Shown one piece after another: positions 31,241 to 39,275 of a DNA stretch of 64,000 bases. The notes under the pieces are model-generated. The model was not told where the DNA came from. It did not search any database and saw only the letters and a list, made by a program, of their open reading frames with translations. The position numbers were made by a program, and so were the translations under genes. The stretch lies in the NCBI RefSeq assembly GCF_030296695.1, contig NZ_AP027737.1, forward strand, positions 186,001 through 250,000, given 5' to 3'. How positions within the stretch are numbered: position 1 is the stretch's first letter; every line of letters starts with the position of its first letter. Source of the DNA: Agromyces mangrovi (GTDB taxonomy: Bacteria; Actinomycetota; Actinomycetes; Actinomycetales; Microbacteriaceae).

Positions 31241-31313
31241 TGACCCCAGCGGGATTTGAACCCGCGCTACCGCCGTGAGAGGGCGGCGTCCTAGGCCGCT
31301 AAACGATGGGGCC
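31241..31313 (-). tRNA. tRNA-Glu (CTC)
   Basis: 73 bases on the minus strand. Acceptor GGCCCCA pairs with TGGGGTC (one G-T pair), discriminator A. The anticodon arm is CCGCC-CTCTCAC-GGCGG, giving anticodon CTC. The T arm contains GGGTTCAAATCCC. The 3' CCA is not encoded. Confidence 0.96.
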
Positions 31314-31384
31314 GAAATCGACAACTTGAAGAGTATGGCACATCCCGCGGCGCTCGACAAATCGAGCCGGGTCCGTCGCTCGGG

Positions 31385-32287
31385 TCACGTGAACACCCGC
31401 AGCGCACCGGGTCTCGCGGTCACTTCGACGGGCAGCGGACCGAGGCGCTCGCCGTCGGCGTAGGTGACCACGTCGGCCGCCTCGATGCGCACCGAGCGGG
31501 CCCGGAGCAGCTCGACCGCCGGGTGGTCGACGTGGGTGCCCGAGTACACGCGCGGGAACACGCGCACGAGCCCGACGCGGCCGATCGGGTGCACGATGAA
31601 GACGTCGAGCAGCCCGTCGTCCACCTCGGCCGCGGGCGCGATGCGCATGCCCCCGCCGAGCGACGGGGTGTTCGCCACCGAGACGAGCATCGCGCGCTGC
31701 GTGCGGACCTCCCCGTCGATGGTCAGCACGTACTCGCGGGGCGTGAACGTCGCCAGTTCGCGGGCGAGGGCGAGGGTGTAACGGCTCGGCCCGCGTGGCC
31801 GGGTCATGCGGTTGGCGCGGTCGTTCACGATGGCGTCGAAGCCGGCCGAGAGCACGCACGCGTACCAGGTGGTCAGGTCGCCGTGGCGCACGGTCGCCGC
31901 GTCGATGGTGCGCGGGGGTCGACCGATCGCGTCGAGGAGTGCGTCGATCGCGGCATCCGGGTCGTCGTAGGGCAGGCCGAGCGCGCGTGCGAGGTCGTTG
32001 CCGGTGCCTGCGCCCACGACGCCGAGCGGCACCTCGGTCTCGGCGACGAGGTTCACGCCGAGCGAGACCATGCCGTCGCCACCGACGACGACCAGCGCGT
32101 CGGTGCCCGCGCGCACCGCCGCCTCGGTCTCGCGTCGCAGCAGCTCGAAGTTCGGCTCGCGGAGCATGGCGACGTCGTATCCGGCCGCCTCGAGGCGTTC
32201 CGCCGTGCGCGGGCCGACGGCGCGGTTGCGGCCGAAGGAGGCGTTCGGGTTCGTCGCCACCACGATTCGCCCGCGCGCCGGTGTCAT
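31385..32287 (-). CDS. Diacylglycerol kinase-family lipid kinase
   Basis: 300 residues, intact. The DAGK catalytic motif is VVVGGDGMVSLGVNLV (GGDGT with M in place of T), followed by GAGTGNDLARALGLP and the C-terminal LDVFIVHPIG block and TYADGERLG. It probably phosphorylates diacylglycerol released by cell-envelope synthesis, or another lipid; sphingosine-kinase-like annotation would be equally possible. The ATG at 32287 is preceded by CATAAT at a leaderless spacing. Stands alone between the PBP and tRNA-Glu. Confidence 0.88.
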   Translation of the reverse strand: MTPARGRIVVATNPNASFGRNRAVGPRTAERLEAAGYDVAMLREPNFELLRRETEAAVRAGTDALVVVGGDGMVSLGVNLVAETEVPLGVVGAGTGNDLARALGLPYDDPDAAIDALLDAIGRPPRTIDAATVRHGDLTTWYACVLSAGFDAIVNDRANRMTRPRGPSRYTLALARELATFTPREYVLTIDGEVRTQRAMLVSVANTPSLGGGMRIAPAAEVDDGLLDVFIVHPIGRVGLVRVFPRVYSGTHVDHPAVELLRARSVRIEAADVVTYADGERLGPLPVEVTARPGALRVFT

Positions 32288-32293
32288 GTGGCG

Positions 32294-32299
32294 ATTATG
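32294..32299 (-). promoter_or_regulatory. Putative -10 of the lipid kinase gene (leaderless)
   Basis: CATAAT on the minus strand, six bases before the ATG at 32287, the same geometry as at the acyltransferase gene (11533-11538). Confidence 0.5.
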
Positions 32300-32350
32300 G
32301 CGGGTGTCGGCGACCCGTGCGCGGAGGACGCGTCGGGGTGTGGAGCGGGG

Positions 32351-34701
32351 TCAGCCGCCCCCGCCGCCGCCGCGGCCTCCGCCGCCCCGGCCGTTGCCGT
32401 TGCCGGGCCCGACGCCGCCGGTCGCGCCGCCCGTCGGCTGCGCGTCGTCGCCGTCGTCGCCGCCGTCGCCCTCGTCGCCCTCGTCGTCGTCGGAGCCGCC
32501 ACCCCCGTCGTAGTCGGGCACGATGCTGCCGTCGGGCGACGAGCCCGGGCCGGTCACCGGCCCGAGGCCGGCCATCGTGAACGCGTCGCCGCCGTACTTC
32601 GCCGCGGCGACCGACATCACCATGGGCCACATGCGATGACGCGCCTCGGCCGCGCGCCCGGTGGCGAAGTAGAGTCCGCGCTGGTTGGCGTCGCCGTTGA
32701 CGCTCACGACCGCGGCGGCCGTCGCGACCTTCGAGCTCGCGCCCACCATCCAGGTGTCCTTCGCGCCGTCGGTCGTTCCCGTCTTGCCGATGAGCGGCAC
32801 CGCCGGCACGGTCGCGGCGCGCGAGGCGACGCCCGTGCCGCCGGACATCACCGCGCTCATCGCGGTGTGCATCGCGGCGGCGACCTCCGGCGACACCGAC
32901 CGCGTGCACTCCGCCTTCGGCGGCTCGATCTCCTCGCCGTCACGACCAACGATGCGCTCGATCGCGATCGGGGTGCACGTCACGCCGTCGTTCGCGACGC
33001 CGGCGAACGCGACGGCCATGCTGAGCGGCGCGACCTCGTTGGTGCCGATCACGGACGACGGTCCCTGCGCGAGGGGGTCGCCGTCGGCGCGGTGCACGCC
33101 GAACGACTCGGCGCGCAGCCGGATGTCGCAGAGGTCGAGCTCCTTGGCCATGCCGATGAATCCCGAGTTGATCGACCCGATGGTCGACTCGAGCGCGGAG
33201 TAGTTCGCTCCCGACTCCCCCGCGTCGTTCTTGGGGTTCCAGTTGCCCGCGGACACCGCGCCGTTGCAGTGGTCCTGGAAGATGCCCCAGTTGCTCTTCA
33301 CCCGGCTGTCGACGCGCTGGGCGAGCCCGTGGCCGGTGCTCAGCCACTCGGCGAGCGTGAAGATCTTGTACGACGATCCGGGCTGGAACCCGCGCGAGCC
33401 GCCGTAATCGAAGTCGGTGTTGTAGTTGATGCTCGTGTACTGCGGGCCCTTCTTGAGCACCGCCGGGTCCTGGCTGTAGGTGCGGTTCTGCGCCATGGCG
33501 AGCACCCGCCCGGTGCCGACCTCGACCGACGAGATGACGCCGCCGACGTCCCACCCGGGGAACGTCGCGGGCACGTGCGCGGCGATGGCCTCATTCGCGG
33601 CGCGCTGGAGGTCGAGGTCCAGGGTCGTGTAGACGTCGTAGCCGCCCCGGCGGAAGTTCTGCAGCCGGGTCTCGGCGTCCTCGCCGAAGGTCGGGTCGTT
33701 GCGCAGGATGTGGGTGACGTAGTCGCAGAAGTACGCGCTGCCCTTGGCGGTCTGGCAGCCGGTGCTCGGCTCGTGGATGTCGGGCGCGACCGGCTCCTCG
33801 ATCGCGGCGTCGTACTCGGCCTGCGTGATCTTGCCCTCGGTGAGCATGCTGTTCAGGATGTAGTTGCGTCGCCCGAAGTTCTCGGCGTACCCGTTGTCCT
33901 TGCCGTTGGTGAAGCTGTCGGGCTGGTCGAGCCGGAACTTGCCCGGGTTGTTGACGATGGCGACGAGGGATGCCGCCTGCGCCAGCGTCAGCTTCGCGGC
34001 GGTCGTGCCGTAGTAGTAGTTCGCCGCCGCCTCGATGCCGTAGACCCGACCGCCGAACCCGGCGATGTTCAGGTACCCGAGGAGGATCTCGCTCTTCGTG
34101 TACCGCTTCTCGACGCCGATCGCGAGCCGCATCTCCTTGAGCTTGCGGTCGATGGTGGTCTCGGTGACCGCCCCGTAGCACGCGTCGCGCTCCTCGGTGG
34201 TGGTCGCCTCGCCCTCGCACACCTGCACGCGGATGTTCTTGACGTACTGCTGCGCGATCGACGAACCGCCCTGGGTGTCACGGCCGGTCGCGGTCGTGGC
34301 GGCCGCGCGGATCGTGCCCTGCAGGTCGATGCCGCCGTGCTCGTAGAACCGCGGGTCCTCGCCGGCCACCGCGGCATCCTTCACGTACTGGTTGATCTGC
34401 TCCCAGCCGACCTCGACGCGATTCTGGTCGTAGAACGACGCGAGCAGCACGTGCGAGCCGTCGTCGCGGGTGGCGTAGATGTCGCTCTTCTCCGAGAGCT
34501 CGCCGATCTCGAGGTAGCCGGGCAGGTTCTCGAACATCGAGATCGTGCTCGTGGCGGCGACGCCGACGGCACCGAGCGCGGGCGTGACGGAGACGGTGAC
34601 GAGCGCGCCGACCGCGGCGCTCGCGGCGATGAAGCCGACGAACCCCCGATGCCGCCGACGACGCGCTTCACGCCGCCGCCGCGCGCCTCGTCCTGCTCCA
34701 T
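32351..34701 (-). CDS. Class A penicillin-binding protein (frame broken by one missing base)
   Basis: About 783 residues. Bifunctional peptidoglycan glycosyltransferase and transpeptidase. Glycosyltransferase family 51 motifs: EDPRFYEHGGID, GGSSIAQQYVKN, and GYLNIAGFGGRVYGIEAA. Transpeptidase: GSSYKIFT (SxxK), SINSGF (SxN) and GKTGTTDGAKDTWMVG (KTG). The N-terminal membrane anchor (GFIAASAAVGALVTVSV) is restored by a sixth base in the run at 34643-34647, giving GGIGGFVGFIA. The ATG at 34701 is chosen; a GTG ten codons later is possible. The C-terminal tail is an Asp/Glu-rich stretch followed by about 30 mostly Gly residues. Confidence 0.92.
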
Positions 34702-34768
34702 GACGCCTCCTGCTCGCGGACCCCCGGTCTCGCGTATTCCCCCTGCTCCATGCAACCCCTTCCGGGCC

Positions 34769-34783
34769 CGTCTTGTAAAGACG
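34769..34783. promoter_or_regulatory. 15-base palindrome between divergent PBP and hydrolase genes
   Basis: CGTCTT-GTA-AAGACG, perfect six-base arms, 68 bases before the PBP start and 78 before the hydrolase start. Candidate regulator site; the regulator is unknown. Confidence 0.4.
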
Positions 34784-34860
34784 TCGCGGGTATCGTTCGG
34801 GTCTCGGCGGGCGGCAGGCACCACGTTGCGCGGCCGCCGCGATGGGTGTTGGCTCGGAGC

Positions 34861-35499
34861 ATGCGACTGACGAAGCTGGAACACGCCGCGCTCGTGATCG
34901 AGGACTCCGGGGACGTGCTCTTCGTCGACCCGGGCAACTTCACGACGCCCATCACCGACGCGAACGGTGCGGTCGCGGTCGTGCTCACCCACGAGCATCC
35001 GGATCACTGGACGCCCGAGCAGCTGCGTCGCATCGTCTCGGCCGAGCCCGACGTGCGCATCTTCGGGCCGGCCGGCGTCGCGGCGGCGGCATCCGACTTC
35101 GACGTCGAGGTCGTCGCGCCGGGCGATGAGGTCGAGGTCGGACCGTTCCGGCTGCGGTTCTTCGGCGGCACGCACGCGGTGATCCACGAGTCGATCCCCG
35201 TGATCGACAACGTCGGCGTGCTCGTGAACGACGCCCTCTACTACGGCGGCGACTCGTTCACGGTGCCCGAGGGCGTCGAGGTCGACGTGCAGGCCGTGCC
35301 GGCGGGAGCGCCGTGGCTGAAGATCGGCGAGGTGATGGACTTCGTCATGGCCGTCGGCGCCGCGCACACGTTCCCGACCCACGAGATGGGCCTCTCCCGC
35401 GCCGGCAAGGAGCTCTCGAACGGCCGCATCGCCTGGGCGACCGAGCAGGGCGGCGGCACCTTCCACGCGCTGGAGCCGGGCGACACGCTCGACTTCTGA
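34861..35499 (+). CDS. MBL-fold metallo-hydrolase
   Basis: 212 residues. Metallo-beta-lactamase fold of the UlaG/YtnP-like type: LTHEHPDHWTPEQL carries the HxHxDH metal motif, followed by FFGGTHAVIH and YYGGDSFTVPEGV, and HTFPTHEMGLS near the C-terminus. The ATG at 34861 begins MRLTKLEHAALVIE, as expected for the fold. The substrate is unknown. Divergent from the PBP gene and 120 bases before the iron transporter. Confidence 0.85.
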   Translation: MRLTKLEHAALVIEDSGDVLFVDPGNFTTPITDANGAVAVVLTHEHPDHWTPEQLRRIVSAEPDVRIFGPAGVAAAASDFDVEVVAPGDEVEVGPFRLRFFGGTHAVIHESIPVIDNVGVLVNDALYYGGDSFTVPEGVEVDVQAVPAGAPWLKIGEVMDFVMAVGAAHTFPTHEMGLSRAGKELSNGRIAWATEQGGGTFHALEPGDTLDF

Positions 35500-35576
35500 C
35501 GGGCGAGGGGCGAGCGGATGCCACTGAGCCGCGTCATGGGGCGACCCGAGCGTGCTGCGGAGCCGAGCGAGTGCGA

Positions 35577-35595
35577 TTAGGCTAGCCTTACCTCC
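35577..35595 (+). promoter_or_regulatory. DtxR/IdeR-type iron box before the Fe(III) transporter
   Basis: TTAGGCTAGCCTTACCTCC matches the 19-base DtxR/IdeR consensus TTAGGTTAGCCTAACCTAA at most positions. It lies 23 bases before the ATG of the binding protein, so bound repressor would block transcription in iron-rich cells. Confidence 0.85.
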
Positions 35596-35618
35596 CCTCC
35601 CCTCCGAGAAGGACCTCC

Positions 35619-36650
35619 ATGCGCAAGAACGCGATTCGTGCTGCCCTCGTACCCGGGCTGCTGGCCTCCCTCCTCTTGACCGGGTGCGCCGCGGGCGGCG
35701 GCGCGGGCGAGGCCGTGCCCGAGGACGCGCTCGTCATCTACAACGCGCAGCACGAACAGCTCACCGAGGAGTGGACCGCCGCGTTCACCGAGGAGACCGG
35801 CATCGAGGTCGTGCTGCGCCACGGCGGCGACAGCGAGCTGTCGAACCAGCTCGTCGCCGAGGGCGACGCATCGAGCGCCGACGTCTTCCTCACCGAGAAC
35901 TCGCCCGCCATGTCGCTGGTCGAGGAGGCCGGGCTCTTCGCGCCCGTCGAACCGGGGACGCTCGAGCTCGTGCCGGAGGAGTACCGGCCGGAGTCGGGCG
36001 CGTGGACGGGCATCGCGGCTCGCTCGACCGTGCTGGTGTACAACCCGTCCCTCATCGCCGAGGACGAGCTGCCGCAGTCGCTGATGGACCTGGAGGACCC
36101 GGAGTGGGAAGGCCTCTGGGGTGCCGGACCGAGCGGTGCGGACTTCCACGCCATCGTGGCGGCGATCCTCGCGACCCAGGGAGAGGACGCCACGCGCGAC
36201 TGGCTCGCGGGCATGGAGCGCAACGCGATCGTGTACGCCAACAACGTCGCCACGATGAAGGCGGTGAACGCCGGCGAGGTGCCGATGGGCGTCATCTACC
36301 ACTACTACTGGTACCGCGACCAGGCGAAGACGGCCGAGAACAGCGGCAACACCGAGCTGCACTACTTCGGCGGCGAGGACCCGGGCGCGTTCGTCAGCAT
36401 CTCCGGCGGCGGGGTGCTCGCCGCGGGCTCGCACCCGGAGGAGGCGCAGGTCTTCCTCGCGTGGCTCGCGGGCGAGGCGGGCCAGACGATCCTCGGCGAG
36501 GGGTACAGCTACGAGTACCCGGTCGCCTCGGGCATCCCCGCCCGATCCCCGCTGCCGGCGCTCGACTCCCTCGACGCCCCCGCCGTCGACCCGTCCGTGC
36601 TGAGCGCACAGGACGTCGTCGACCTGATGACCGAGGCCGGCCTGCTCTGA
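35619..36650 (+). CDS. Fe(III) ABC transporter substrate-binding lipoprotein
   Basis: 343 residues. Signal peptide with lipobox LLTGC anchors it to the outer face of the membrane. Family 1 iron-binding pattern: ALVIYNAQHEQLTEEWTAAF, RHGGDSELSNQL, ADVFLTENSPAMSLVE, and the iron-ligand tyrosines in IYHYYWYRDQ, as in FbpA/SfuA/FutA proteins. GAGAAGGACC lies before the ATG. Followed by a permease and an ATPase; DtxR-type box directly upstream. Confidence 0.93.
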   Translation: MRKNAIRAALVPGLLASLLLTGCAAGGGAGEAVPEDALVIYNAQHEQLTEEWTAAFTEETGIEVVLRHGGDSELSNQLVAEGDASSADVFLTENSPAMSLVEEAGLFAPVEPGTLELVPEEYRPESGAWTGIAARSTVLVYNPSLIAEDELPQSLMDLEDPEWEGLWGAGPSGADFHAIVAAILATQGEDATRDWLAGMERNAIVYANNVATMKAVNAGEVPMGVIYHYYWYRDQAKTAENSGNTELHYFGGEDPGAFVSISGGGVLAAGSHPEEAQVFLAWLAGEAGQTILGEGYSYEYPVASGIPARSPLPALDSLDAPAVDPSVLSAQDVVDLMTEAGLL

Positions 36651-36717
36651 CCCTGCACGACGCGAGACCGAGGACGGCCGCGGGGCGCGAGCGGAAACGC
36701 CCCCGGCCGGGCTCGTC

Positions 36718-38205
36718 GTGCTCGCGATCGCCTTCGCCGCGGCCGCGATGATCCCGGTCGCGTACGTCCTCCAGGCCGCCGTCGCCATGGGCTGGGACGA
36801 GCTCGCGACCCTCGTGTTCCGCCCACGGGTGGCGGACCTGCTGGCGAACACCGTCCTGCTGCTGGTCATCGGCGTTCCCTGTACGGTCGCACTCGGCGTC
36901 GCGGGCGCGTGGCTGGTCGAGCGGACCACCCTCCCGGCACGACGCCCCGTCACCGTCCTGCTCGTCGTGCCGCTGACCATCCCCGCGTTCGTCGCGAGCT
37001 ACGGCTGGGCGAGCGCCGTGCCGTCCATCCACGGACTGGGCGGCGGCCTCCTCGTCGCCGTGCTCGCCTACTACCCGCTCGTCTACCTGCCGGTGCTGGC
37101 GAGCCTGCGGGGGCTCGACCCCGCCCTGGAGGAGTCGGCCAGGTCGCTCGGCATGAACGGCTGGCGCGTCTTCGTGCGCGTCGTACTGCCCCAGCTGCGC
37201 CTCGCGATCCTGGGCGGGGGCCTCGTGGTCGCCCTGCACCTGCTCGCCGAGTACGGCGCGTTCGCGTTCCTGCGGTTCGAGACGTTCACGACCGCGATCG
37301 TCGTGGCCTACCAGACGAGCTTCGCCGGGCCCAACGCCGCCGCCCTCGGGGTGGTCCTGGCGACCCTGTGCCTGGTGCTGCTCGTCGTCGAGGCATCGGC
37401 CCGCGGCCGGCTGCGCTACGCGCGCGTGGGGAGCGGCAGCCAGCTGCCGGCGCCGCGGCTCGAGCTCGGGCGCGCCACGCCTTTGGTCATGGCCGGGCTC
37501 GTCGTGCTCGTCGGCGCTGCGGTCGTGGTGCCGCTCGCGAACATCGTGCGGTGGGCTGCAGCGGGCACCGCGGCGGACTGGACGCCGCTCACGTCGGCGG
37601 CGTGGCAGACGGTCGGGCTCGCGACGGGCGGCGCGCTCGCCGCGCTCGCGGTCGCAATCCCGGTCGGGTGGCTGTCGGTGCGCTACGGCGGGCGGCTGTC
37701 GCGCACGATCGAGGGTGCGCTCTACGTCGCGAGCAGCCTGCCGGCGATCATCGTGGCCCTCGCGCTCGTGACCTTCACGCTCTGGGCGATCCCGGCGGCG
37801 TACCAGTCGGTTGCCACGGTGATCGCGGCGTACGTCCTCATCTTCCTGCCACGCGCGCTCGTGTCGGTGCGAGCGGGCATCGCGCAGGTGCCCGAGTCTC
37901 TCGAGGAATCGGCGAGGTCGCTCGGCGTCTCGCCGGTGCGCGCAAGGCTGCGGGTGACGGCGCCGCTGCTGCTGCCCGCGCTCGGGTCCGGTGCGGCGCT
38001 CGTCGCGCTCGGCGCCGCGAACGAGCTCACGGCGACGCTCCTGCTCGCCCCGACCGGCACCCGCACCCTCGCGACGGGGTTCTGGTCGGCCGCGTCGGCG
38101 ATCGACTACGTCGCGGCGGCACCGTACGCGGTCGTGCTGGTCGCACTGTCGATCCCCGCGGTGGCGCTCATGCTCGCCCAGGTGCGGGCGCGGAGGTCGC
38201 GATGA
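36718..38205 (+). CDS. Fe(III) ABC transporter permease (N-terminus uncertain)
   Basis: 495 residues from the GTG at 36718. Two homologous halves with about six membrane segments each and two EAA loops, EESARSLGMNGWRVFVRVVLPQL and EESARSLGVSPVRARLRVTAPLL (each split here only by reading), typical of SfuB/FbpB. The first membrane segment begins at the chosen start, which is unusually abrupt. An extra base in the C5 run at 36700-36704 would add about 17 residues (RERKRPPAGLVV), but no standard start codon is then seen. Overlaps the ATPase gene by 4 bases. Confidence 0.88.
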   Translation: MLAIAFAAAAMIPVAYVLQAAVAMGWDELATLVFRPRVADLLANTVLLLVIGVPCTVALGVAGAWLVERTTLPARRPVTVLLVVPLTIPAFVASYGWASAVPSIHGLGGGLLVAVLAYYPLVYLPVLASLRGLDPALEESARSLGMNGWRVFVRVVLPQLRLAILGGGLVVALHLLAEYGAFAFLRFETFTTAIVVAYQTSFAGPNAAALGVVLATLCLVLLVVEASARGRLRYARVGSGSQLPAPRLELGRATPLVMAGLVVLVGAAVVVPLANIVRWAAAGTAADWTPLTSAAWQTVGLATGGALAALAVAIPVGWLSVRYGGRLSRTIEGALYVASSLPAIIVALALVTFTLWAIPAAYQSVATVIAAYVLIFLPRALVSVRAGIAQVPESLEESARSLGVSPVRARLRVTAPLLLPALGSGAALVALGAANELTATLLLAPTGTRTLATGFWSAASAIDYVAAAPYAVVLVALSIPAVALMLAQVRARRSR

Positions 38206-39275
38206 CCCTGGAACTCATCGGCGTCTCGAAGGCCTTCGGCACGGCCCCCGTGCTCCGCGACGTGAGCTTCACCCTCGCGCGCGGCGAGCGCATGGCCATC
38301 GTCGGCGCATCCGGCAGCGGGAAGAGCACCTTGCTGCGCATCATCGCGGGGTTCGTGCGACCCGATGACGGCGAAGTGCGACTCGACGGCGGATCGCTCG
38401 TCGGCCGTGCGGGGATGATCGCCCCGCACCGGCGGGGCATCGGATACGTCGCGCAGGACGGCGCGCTGTTCCCACACCTCACCGTGCGCCAGAACATCGC
38501 GTTCGGCCTCCCGCGGCGAGCCGCCCGGAACGGTCGGGTGCACGAGCTCGCCGAGCTGACGTCGCTCGCTCCTCCGCTGCTCGACCGCTATCCGCACCAG
38601 CTCTCCGGCGGCCAGCAGCAGCGCGTCGCGCTCGCCCGGGCGCTCGCGCCGAGCCCGCGCGTCATCCTGCTGGACGAGCCGTTCTCGGCACTCGACACCG
38701 GGCTTCGTGCGGCGACGCGCGAGGCAATGGTCCGCGCGCTCGACCGGAGCGACGTGACGACGATCCTCGTGACGCACGATCAGGAGGAGTCGTTGCAGTT
38801 CGGTCATCAGCTCGCAGTGCTCGCGGCCGGTCGGCTCGAGCAGGCGGGGCATCCGTCCGCCGTCTTCGACGCGCCGCGCACCGCGGCCGTCGCCGAGTTC
38901 CTCGGAGCCGCGCTCCTGCTGCCCGCGACCGCCGACTCCGGGTGCGCGCGCTGCGCACTCGGCGCGCTCGCCGTGCGCCACGACCTGAGCGGCGGCGCCT
39001 CCCGGGTGCGCGCCATGATCCGGCCGTCGCAGGTGCGCGTCGAGGTCGGCGAGGGGCCCGCGACCGGAGTCGTCGAGTCGGTGGAGCGCCGCGGCGGCGA
39101 TGTCGACCTGCGGGTGCGGATCGACGGCGCGACTCCCGTCGTCCTGCACCACCGACTCCCCTTCTACGAGGCCGGCCGCTTCCCGGTCGGCGGCACCGTG
39201 CAGGTGCGCGTCGACGGCGGCGTCGTGCTCTACCCCGACGACGATCGGGCGCCGACGGGCACGTCCGGGTCCTGA
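38202..39275 (+). CDS. Fe(III) ABC transporter ATP-binding protein
   Basis: 357 residues. Walker A GASGSGKST, Q-loop YVAQDGALFPH, signature LSGGQQQRVALARAL, Walker B VILLDEPFSALD and the switch histidine in LVTHDQEES. The C-terminal ~120 residues form a TOBE-like regulatory domain (IRPSQVRVEVGEG), as in FbpC/SfuC. The ATG overlaps the permease stop (ATGA). The 3' end overlaps the convergent adenylation/acyltransferase gene by 46 bases. Confidence 0.94.
   Translation: MTLELIGVSKAFGTAPVLRDVSFTLARGERMAIVGASGSGKSTLLRIIAGFVRPDDGEVRLDGGSLVGRAGMIAPHRRGIGYVAQDGALFPHLTVRQNIAFGLPRRAARNGRVHELAELTSLAPPLLDRYPHQLSGGQQQRVALARALAPSPRVILLDEPFSALDTGLRAATREAMVRALDRSDVTTILVTHDQEESLQFGHQLAVLAAGRLEQAGHPSAVFDAPRTAAVAEFLGAALLLPATADSGCARCALGALAVRHDLSGGASRVRAMIRPSQVRVEVGEGPATGVVESVERRGGDVDLRVRIDGATPVVLHHRLPFYEAGRFPVGGTVQVRVDGGVVLYPDDDRAPTGTSGS

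Noticed and set aside
34381..35466. A minus-strand open frame across the metallo-hydrolase gene
   Set aside because: It is antisense to a gene with clear HxHxDH motifs and only joins the PBP N-terminus because of the missing base at 34643-34647.
36650..36717. Definite frameshift at the start of the iron permease
   Set aside because: An extra base in the C5 run would extend the N-terminus, but no usable start codon appears in the restored frame, so I kept the GTG at 36718 and marked the start as uncertain.
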